Source: Helicobacteraceae bacterium
GTDB lineage: Bacteria; Campylobacterota; Campylobacteria; Campylobacterales; SZUA-545
Reading direction: 5' to 3'
Assembly: GCA_031275395.1 (NCBI GenBank)
Contig: JAISOU010000001.1
Coordinates: 1-10,688, forward strand
DNA length: 10,688 bases
Shown one piece after another: positions 5,420 to 10,688 of this stretch. How positions within the stretch are numbered: position 1 is the stretch's first letter; every line of letters starts with the position of its first letter. Both the position numbers and the translations under genes were made by a program. Under the pieces are notes generated by a model. It was not told the DNA's origin. It was given only the letters and a program-made list of their open reading frames with translations, and did not search any database.

Positions 5420-7722
5420 GCCGTTTGCTCCACGTTAAAATTGACGTTGCGTTTGACGACGTTCATCAGGTATTCGGGCGAATACGGTTTGGTTATGTAT
5501 TCGGTCATACCCACCTCTACGCCGCGCATTCGATCGGTTTTGCTTGTTCGCGAAGTAACTGCGACAAGCGGCAGATTTTTGAAGCGGCTGTATTTGCGAA
5601 TCTCGCTTGCAAGCGCGTAGCCGTCCATTTTGGGCATTTCAATATCGATTAGGCAGGCGTCAAACTCGTGTTCGCCGCTTTTTACGATATTTAGCGCCTC
5701 CACGCCGTCCGCCGCTTCGACGATACTTACGCCAAGAGCGCCGATCGATTGGCGCATAATGGCGCGATCGGTTTTGGAATCATCGACGATCAATATCTTG
5801 TAGTCGCTTGATTTAGTCCTTGTTTTGACTTTTTGCGTTTTGGCGGAGGCTTTGTTAGAAGCGCTAGGTCTTGTCTTTTTCGCCATATTCATCAGCGCCG
5901 CCACATCGACAATTAGCGTTACGCCGCCGTCGCCGCGCACCGTCGCCCCCGCGATTCCCTCGATTCCTTGCAGGTATTCGCCTAACGATTTGATCACAAT
6001 CTCTTCCTGCCCGACAAGCGCGTCCACAATTAAGCCCAATTTGCTTTCGGCTAGCCCAAGCACGACAACATAGGTAAAATCGCCGCCGTCGATCACCTGC
6101 TCTACTTTGAAAATATCGCTTAGTTTTACAAGGCTCAAAACCTCGTCGCGTAGGCGCATAACCGATCGCCCTTCGACGCTGAAAATATCATCTTCGCTAA
6201 TACGCACGGTTTCCAGCACGGAGCTTAAAGGAATAGCGTAATACTCCTCCTGCGCTCCAACCATTAGAGATTGAATGATCGCGAGCGTAAGCGGGATTTT
6301 TAGCTTGATAATCGTTCCTTTGCCAAGCTCGGAATCGACCTCGATAATGCCGTTAAGTTTCTCGATATTGGTTTTCACCACGTCCATTCCCACGCCGCGC
6401 CCCGACACGTTCGTTACCTTCGCCGCCGTTGAAAGCCCCGCTCTAAAGATCAGCGTGAAAGCCTCTTTCTGGCTCATAACGTCCGCCTCTTTTTCGCTGA
6501 TCAAACCCTTTTCCAACGCTTTGGATTTAAGCAGATCGGAATCAAGCCCTTTGCCGTCGTCGGTAATTTCTACGACTATACTATTGCCTTCGTTGTAGGC
6601 TTTTAGCTCCACCTTGCCCGTTTCCGGCTTACCGAGAGCGATACGCTTTTCGGTACTTTCTATACCGTGATCGGCGCTGTTACGGATAATATGCACCAAC
6701 GGATCGCCGATAACCTCGACGATCGATTTATCCATTTCGGTTTCTTCGCCCGTAATCTGTAGATCGATTTTTTTATTCAATTCTCGCGCTAAATCGCGAA
6801 TCATTCTCGGAAACTTGTTAAACACCTTGCCGATCGCGAGCATTCGCGTTTTCATAACGGCGGTTTGCAGATCGGTCGTAACCATAGAGATCGAGCTAAC
6901 GACCTGATTTAGCTCCTCTAAAAACTTCTCGCCCTCGTAGCGCTCTTCCACGTCGTCGTAGATTTTCAAAAGACGGTTTTTGCCAAGCACAAGCTCGCCG
7001 ATCAGATTCATAAGGTGATCAAGGCGATTAACGTCGACGCGGATCGTCTGCTCCATATTCGACTCGACCGCCTTGTCGTCCGCCCTTTTTATCGGCGCGG
7101 CGGCAATAGCGGCGGGTTTTGGCGCGCTCTTTTCGGCGGCTGGAGGCTCGGCGGAGGCGGTTTTCGCTTCGCGGCGGCGTTTATCTTCCTCCTGTCGGAG
7201 CGTTAAAAGCCTTGCTATCTCGTCCTCGACCTCTTTATCGCTTAGTTTGGAGTAGTCGGGTTCTTGTTCCTGCGCGGCGTTATTTGCCACAGGCGGCGCG
7301 ACCGGCGTAGGCGTAGCGGCGGGTAGCTCCTCGCCTTTACTTATCGCCTCTAGTTTGGCGACGATCGACGGAATATCAAGCCCGTGATCGCGATCGTTTC
7401 CCGTGTCGCGGATTTTGATCAGTAGCGATTTCATCGCGTCTACCGATTCTAATACCACGTCCATAACTCCCGCGTCGATCTTAAGATCGCCTTTTCGCGC
7501 TCGGTTTAGAACGTCTTCCATGTGGTGCGTTAGGTGCGTCAAAACGTCGAAATTAAGAAACGACGACGAACCTTTAATCGTATGCGCCACGCGGAATATG
7601 CCGTTTAATAGATCAAGATCGTCGGGCCGCGTTTCGAGCTCGACCAGATCCTGATCGAGCTTTTCAATCATTTCGAAGGCTTCGACTAGAAAGTCATGCG
7701 TTAGTTCCTGTAACTCGTCCAT
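5416..7722 (-). CDS. cheA: Chemotaxis histidine kinase CheA with C-terminal receiver domain (CheAY)
   Basis: CheA autophosphorylates in response to receptors and passes phosphate to CheY and other receivers to control the flagellar motor. The domains over 768 residues are: P1/Hpt (1-105) with the phosphorylated histidine H47 in AHTIKGSSSF; an Ala/Pro- and charge-rich linker (about 130-220) where a P2 domain would be expected; P3 dimerisation helices (about 223-295); P4 ATPase with N348 in IIRNSADHG, DDGKG (388-392) and GRGVGMD (441-447); P5 CheW-like (about 480-615); and a receiver (641-765) with D647/D648, phosphoacceptor D693 in LIDIEMPKMDG and K745. The fused receiver is typical of Campylobacterota, where it is thought to act as a phosphate sink or modulator. 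The ATG follows cheV after nine bases. AAGGA, which overlaps the cheV TAA, is its ribosome site. All catalytic residues I looked for are present. Confidence 0.97.
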   Translation of the reverse strand: MDELQELTHDFLVEAFEMIEKLDQDLVELETRPDDLDLLNGIFRVAHTIKGSSSFLNFDVLTHLTHHMEDVLNRARKGDLKIDAGVMDVVLESVDAMKSLLIKIRDTGNDRDHGLDIPSIVAKLEAISKGEELPAATPTPVAPPVANNAAQEQEPDYSKLSDKEVEDEIARLLTLRQEEDKRRREAKTASAEPPAAEKSAPKPAAIAAAPIKRADDKAVESNMEQTIRVDVNRLDHLMNLIGELVLGKNRLLKIYDDVEERYEGEKFLEELNQVVSSISMVTTDLQTAVMKTRMLAIGKVFNKFPRMIRDLARELNKKIDLQITGEETEMDKSIVEVIGDPLVHIIRNSADHGIESTEKRIALGKPETGKVELKAYNEGNSIVVEITDDGKGLDSDLLKSKALEKGLISEKEADVMSQKEAFTLIFRAGLSTAAKVTNVSGRGVGMDVVKTNIEKLNGIIEVDSELGKGTIIKLKIPLTLAIIQSLMVGAQEEYYAIPLSSVLETVRISEDDIFSVEGRSVMRLRDEVLSLVKLSDIFKVEQVIDGGDFTYVVVLGLAESKLGLIVDALVGQEEIVIKSLGEYLQGIEGIAGATVRGDGGVTLIVDVAALMNMAKKTRPSASNKASAKTQKVKTRTKSSDYKILIVDDSKTDRAIMRQSIGALGVSIVEAADGVEALNIVKSGEHEFDACLIDIEMPKMDGYALASEIRKYSRFKNLPLVAVTSRTSKTDRMRGVEVGMTEYITKPYSPEYLMNVVKRNVNFNVEQTA

Positions 7723-7731
7723 AACGTGTCC

Positions 7732-8682
7732 TTATTGATGCTTAATATGGTTTTTAATGACGCGAATAATCTCCGGCACAAATTGGTTCGCGTCAAACTT
7801 AACTAGATAACTCTCGCCGCCCGCCTCTTTACCGCGAACGTCGCTAAAACGATCGCTAATCGACGAGTTAAAGACGACGGGTATCGATTGAAGGCGCGGA
7901 TCGTCTTTAACGTGCGCCGCGAAATGAAAGCCGTCCATTCGCGGCATTTCTACGTCGGATACGATCACGCGCAACTGCGAAGAGAGTCGATCGCCGTATT
8001 TGTCGTATAGCTCGTTTAGCTTTTCGAGCGCGTCCGCTCCATCGACCGCTTCAATTGCGCGCATACCCATTTTTTCCAGCGTGGTTTTAACGATCCTGCG
8101 CGCCGTCGCCGAATCGTCGATTACCATAGCTATACCCTCAAACTGCTCCACGTCCCGATCTACGTTAATTGTCGGGTGGTAAAGCCCAAGATCTTTAACG
8201 ATACTTTCAAAATCAAGTATTAAAAGCACCGCGTCGTTTTCAATCTTGGTTACGCCCGTTACCTTGTTGCGATCGAGCGCCTCTTCGCCTCCGGAAAATG
8301 TGGCGGGTTCTATGTCCGCCCAGCTGATCCGCCGAATACGCTTTGCTTCGCTGACGATAAAACCGACCAAAATCTTGCTAAACTCGCCTATAACCACGCG
8401 GGATTTCTCCCGATCGTTATCGGGCGTTTTAATTCCCATCCATTTGGCAAGATTCACTACGGGGATCACCACGCCGCGCAGATCGAAAATACCCTCTATA
8501 TAATCGGGCGCGCCGGGCAGTTCTGTGAGCGCGGGGATCTTGATAATCTCCCTAACCTTCGCCACATTAACGCCGTAGATACCCTCGTATACGCGATCGC
8601 CTATCTGCTTGAAAATACGAAAATCTACTAGTTCCATTTCATTGGAGTTAGTTTTTAACGCCGTAGCCTTAGCGCTCGCCAT
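7732..8682 (-). CDS. cheV: Chemotaxis protein CheV (CheW-receiver fusion)
   Basis: CheV is a coupling protein that joins receptors to CheA like CheW, and its receiver domain can accept phosphate to help adaptation. The 316 residues comprise a CheW-like domain (about 17-165), with the characteristic YIEGIFDLRGVVIPVVNL (61-78), and a receiver domain (about 184-313). The receiver has D189/D190 in VIDDS, phosphoacceptor D243 in VSDVEMPRMDG, S274 in the switch position and K295. Everything needed for phosphorylation is therefore present. The ATG is preceded by GGGAG seven bases upstream. The gene starts one base after the TAG of the upstream phosphoesterase gene and ends nine bases before cheA. 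The order cheV-cheA-cheW is the one known from Campylobacter and Helicobacter relatives. Confidence 0.95.
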   Translation of the reverse strand: MASAKATALKTNSNEMELVDFRIFKQIGDRVYEGIYGVNVAKVREIIKIPALTELPGAPDYIEGIFDLRGVVIPVVNLAKWMGIKTPDNDREKSRVVIGEFSKILVGFIVSEAKRIRRISWADIEPATFSGGEEALDRNKVTGVTKIENDAVLLILDFESIVKDLGLYHPTINVDRDVEQFEGIAMVIDDSATARRIVKTTLEKMGMRAIEAVDGADALEKLNELYDKYGDRLSSQLRVIVSDVEMPRMDGFHFAAHVKDDPRLQSIPVVFNSSISDRFSDVRGKEAGGESYLVKFDANQFVPEIIRVIKNHIKHQ

Positions 8683-8683
8683 G

Positions 8684-9466
8684 CTATCGCTCCCATCTCT
8701 CTTCGCGCAAAAACGCGCCCTTTTCTTCTGATTGTATCCGAAGATAACTTTTTTCGCAAGCGAATGAAGCTAAATTGCAATACAAAGATCGCCGCCCCTC
8801 AAAAAAACTTTCCTCTACCTTATATCGGCAATTTTGATGAAAATGCCCTTCCATGACCACATTCGACGAAGCGATCAGATCGCCAATTTTCTTGATCCTC
8901 GCGTTTTGAAAATCTACAATATTGTATCGCAACCGCTTTTTTAACAACCGATTCTCCATCGATTTTAGTAGCCGATTGTCCCAAAAATTAAGCGAAAAAA
9001 TATGCGATAAGACAAGCCCCAAGCGCGTCCTGATAAAGGCGGCGTAGATAGCGTAACGAAGCTCGACTCGGTAATCGCCGTGCAAAAGCCAAACGCGCTT
9101 GTTTTCAAACGTAAATCGCTTTGGCTGATCGGACTTTTTGACAATTTTGACGGCTTTGTCAAAAACCCCTTCAAGAAAAAAATCGTGATTGCCCTCAAAA
9201 TACCAAACCTCGATACCAGATTTTGCGATCAGATCGATCGCGTCGATGATCGGTTTGTTTCGCTCGCGGCAGTAGCGAAACCTGCCAATCAGCGCGTCGC
9301 AAATATCGCCCATCAAAAAAAGCTGCGGCGTTTTTACTTCGCCGCGCCCAATCGCTTCCAAAAACGGAAGAACCTCTATGCGTCCAAGCGGGTTGTAGTG
9401 CGAGTCCGCTAGAAAGATCGCTTCGCTTTTTATCGACGGAGCGCCGATAAACGGATCAGGGCGCAT
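8684..9466 (-). CDS. Calcineurin-like metallophosphoesterase, LpxH-like
   Basis: The 260 residues carry the full two-metal phosphoesterase set in order: ADSH (20-23, D-x-H), MGDICD (52-57), EGNHDFF (91-97), LLHGD (127-131) and EGHFH (206-210). The arrangement resembles LpxH, the UDP-2,3-diacylglucosamine hydrolase of lipid A synthesis. However, LpxH usually has GNRD where this protein has GNHD, so the substrate is not certain. It has no signal peptide, so a cytoplasmic or membrane-surface location is likely. The start is placed at ATG 9464-9466, inside the end of argC (11-base overlap). A TTG two codons earlier is possible. Neither has a clear ribosome site, which suggests coupling to argC translation. 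A similar phosphoesterase gene sits before cheV in Campylobacter. The gene ends in TAG one base before cheV. Confidence 0.8.
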   Translation of the reverse strand: MRPDPFIGAPSIKSEAIFLADSHYNPLGRIEVLPFLEAIGRGEVKTPQLFLMGDICDALIGRFRYCRERNKPIIDAIDLIAKSGIEVWYFEGNHDFFLEGVFDKAVKIVKKSDQPKRFTFENKRVWLLHGDYRVELRYAIYAAFIRTRLGLVLSHIFSLNFWDNRLLKSMENRLLKKRLRYNIVDFQNARIKKIGDLIASSNVVMEGHFHQNCRYKVEESFFEGRRSLYCNLASFACEKSYLRIQSEEKGAFLREERWER

Positions 9467-10478
9467 ACGCAATCGCGGGTAGCGCTAATTCGTAAGGCAA
9501 AGAAAACATAAGATTCGCGTTTGCGATCGCCGCGCTCGAAGCGCCGCGCAAAAGATTGTCGATCGCCGTTTGAATAAAGATCGTATCGGAATGAACGCGG
9601 CAGAAAAGATCGCAAAAGTGCGTCCCCGCCACGTTTTTGATCGATACGCTATCCTCCCGAACGCGAATAAACGGATGATCGGCGTAAAACTCCCGCGCGG
9701 TTTGCGTCGGATTGTCGATCGGTTTTTTTAGACGCATATAGACCGAAGCGAGCATACCGCGCGTGATTGGCAAAAGATGCGGAACAAAGAGGATTTCCGC
9801 GCTTTTTTTCGCGGCGATCGATAGTTTTTCTTTGATTTCAGGCGCGTGGCGATGGACGATCGGGCTATAGGTAAAGCAGTTTTCATTAACGCTTACAAAA
9901 TGCGTCCGATCGACGCACTGCTTACCCGCGCCAGAAACGCCGCTTTTTGCGTCGATAATAATCGGCGCGCTTAGATCGGCGTAGGGCAAAAAGGGCAAAG
10001 CCGCCAAGATCGACGCGGAGGGATAGCAACCCGGGTTGGCGACTAACCACGCGGAGGCGATCGCGCTTTTGCCCGTAAGCTCAGGCAATCCATAAACCGC
10101 TTGCGCTAGATTTTGCGGATCGCTATGCGTTACGCCGTATGTTTTTTCATAAGTTTCTTGCGCCAAACGATAATCGGCGGAGAGATCGACCACTTTCACG
10201 CCGCGATCCAACAGCTCCTTTGCGATCGCGATCGCCTGTTTGTGCGGCACGGCTAAGAACGCCAGTTGGCAACGCAAGGCGATCGCGTCGATCTCGCTTT
10301 TTTCCACCTTCGCCGAATAGATCGCCTCTAGCGACGGGTGGAGTTTGGCTATCTCTGCGCCGCCGTCCGAACCGCCCAAAAACTCGATCTTAAAGCGCGG
10401 GTGATTTAACAATATCTTGATCAATTCTAAACCCGTAAAACCGCTTGCCCCGATCACGGCGACTTTAATTTCGCTCAA
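9456..10478 (-). CDS. argC: N-acetyl-gamma-glutamyl-phosphate reductase
   Basis: ArgC is the third enzyme of arginine biosynthesis: it reduces N-acetylglutamyl 5-phosphate to the semialdehyde with NADPH in the cytoplasm. The 340 residues match the family in length and motifs. There is an N-terminal Rossmann loop VIGASGFTG (8-16), the catalytic C151 in ANPGCYPSA, DAKSGVSGAGK (176-186), the active-site histidine region HRHAPEI (209-215) and PHLLPITRGM (233-242). The start is TTG (10476-10478), supported by CGGAG eight bases upstream. The only nearby upstream ATG, overlapping the -10 box, is out of frame. It is first in the operon with a phosphoesterase and three chemotaxis genes, and its stop TGA overlaps the next gene. 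The biosynthetic and chemotaxis genes are thus co-transcribed, probably constitutively; no ArgR operator was recognised. Confidence 0.97.
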   Translation of the reverse strand: MSEIKVAVIGASGFTGLELIKILLNHPRFKIEFLGGSDGGAEIAKLHPSLEAIYSAKVEKSEIDAIALRCQLAFLAVPHKQAIAIAKELLDRGVKVVDLSADYRLAQETYEKTYGVTHSDPQNLAQAVYGLPELTGKSAIASAWLVANPGCYPSASILAALPFLPYADLSAPIIIDAKSGVSGAGKQCVDRTHFVSVNENCFTYSPIVHRHAPEIKEKLSIAAKKSAEILFVPHLLPITRGMLASVYMRLKKPIDNPTQTAREFYADHPFIRVREDSVSIKNVAGTHFCDLFCRVHSDTIFIQTAIDNLLRGASSAAIANANLMFSLPYELALPAIAYAP

Positions 10479-10486
10479 TCTATAAA

Positions 10487-10491
10487 CTCCG
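10487..10491 (-). promoter_or_regulatory. Ribosome binding site deciding the TTG start of argC
   Basis: CGGAG on the coding strand lies eight bases before TTG at 10476-10478. No in-frame ATG or GTG lies between them or shortly after, so the non-ATG start is well supported. Confidence 0.7.
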
Positions 10492-10502
10492 TTTTTTTGC
10501 CC

Positions 10503-10508
10503 ATTATA
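10503..10508 (-). promoter_or_regulatory. Perfect -10 box (TATAAT) of the argC-che operon promoter
   Basis: TATAAT on the minus strand lies 24 bases before the argC start codon. That would put transcription start at about 10496 and give a leader of under 20 bases that includes CGGAG. No good TTGACA-like -35 is seen, which is usual in Campylobacterota. It would drive all five genes from argC to cheW, because no other promoter with a good match was noticed between them. Confidence 0.6.
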
Positions 10509-10646
10509 CTGAAGTTTTCCGTTATCGTTTCGGGCGTTTTTTCATACCGCAACCAAAACCAGCCGCACTCGGTTATTCCCCCGCTCAACGCCAAAACCCC
10601 CAAAAAACCCTTAAACTTTCATAAAAACTTCTCAAAATCCAGCGGA

Positions 10647-10669
10647 TTTTAAGGTTGTCGCGCTACAAT
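10647..10669 (+). promoter_or_regulatory. Divergent promoter-like sequence at the right edge
   Basis: TTTTAAGG (10647-10654), nine bases, then TACAAT (10664-10669) preceded by CGCGC, facing out of the window. It resembles the arrangement at 187-207. The 210 bases upstream of argC hold no gene, so this is a plausible promoter for a plus-strand gene starting beyond the window. Confidence 0.4.
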
Positions 10670-10688
10670 GATCGCAGTTAAGCGGCTT

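Noticed and set aside
7015-7310. Overlapping plus-strand frames opposite the cheA linker
   Set aside because: They arise from the Ala/Pro-rich GC-rich linker codons read in antisense; cheA is certain here.
9430-9615. Minus-strand 61-codon frame across the argC end
   Set aside because: It is an out-of-frame arginine-rich shadow of argC, whose own C-terminus is conserved.

Overview
The window fits a member of the Campylobacterota (epsilonproteobacteria). The main evidence is a compact cheV-cheA-cheW operon in which CheA carries a C-terminal response-regulator domain (the CheAY form), preceded by a small metallophosphoesterase as in Campylobacter relatives. I cannot name a genus. The chromosomal half is moderately GC-rich and crowded with CGATCG/GCGATCGC palindromes. 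The left half is clearly AT-richer and I found none of these palindromes there.

Right part (about 4919-10478, all minus strand, transcribed right to left): argC (arginine biosynthesis), a calcineurin-fold phosphoesterase resembling LpxH, cheV, cheA and cheW. The genes overlap or sit 1-9 bases apart, so they almost certainly form one operon. It is driven by a promoter with a perfect TATAAT box just upstream of argC, which starts with TTG. CheW and CheV couple chemoreceptors to the CheA kinase. CheV and CheA also each carry a receiver domain that can take phosphate and tune adaptation.

Middle and left part (529-4855, minus strand): one very large accessory gene of about 1,440 codons. It encodes a possible RelE-like N-terminal domain, a UvrD-like superfamily 1 helicase with all its main motifs, and a long helical C-terminal region with TPR-like repeats. 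The reading frame is broken by one extra base in a run of seven A and by three in-frame stop codons, all of them TAG. It also ends at a TAG. It is most simply a recently inactivated gene. The all-amber pattern together with intact motifs leaves amber readthrough or recoding as a minority hypothesis. Inside it is a perfect 79-bp direct repeat, exactly 54 codons apart, from a recent duplication of one repeat unit.

Far left (1-141, plus strand): the C-terminal end of a tyrosine recombinase (integrase), including the likely catalytic tyrosine. The adjoining AT-rich helicase gene and the composition change at about 4.9 kb suggest that 1 to about 4.9 kb belongs to an integrated element abutting the chemotaxis operon. 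Positions 142-528 hold no convincing gene.
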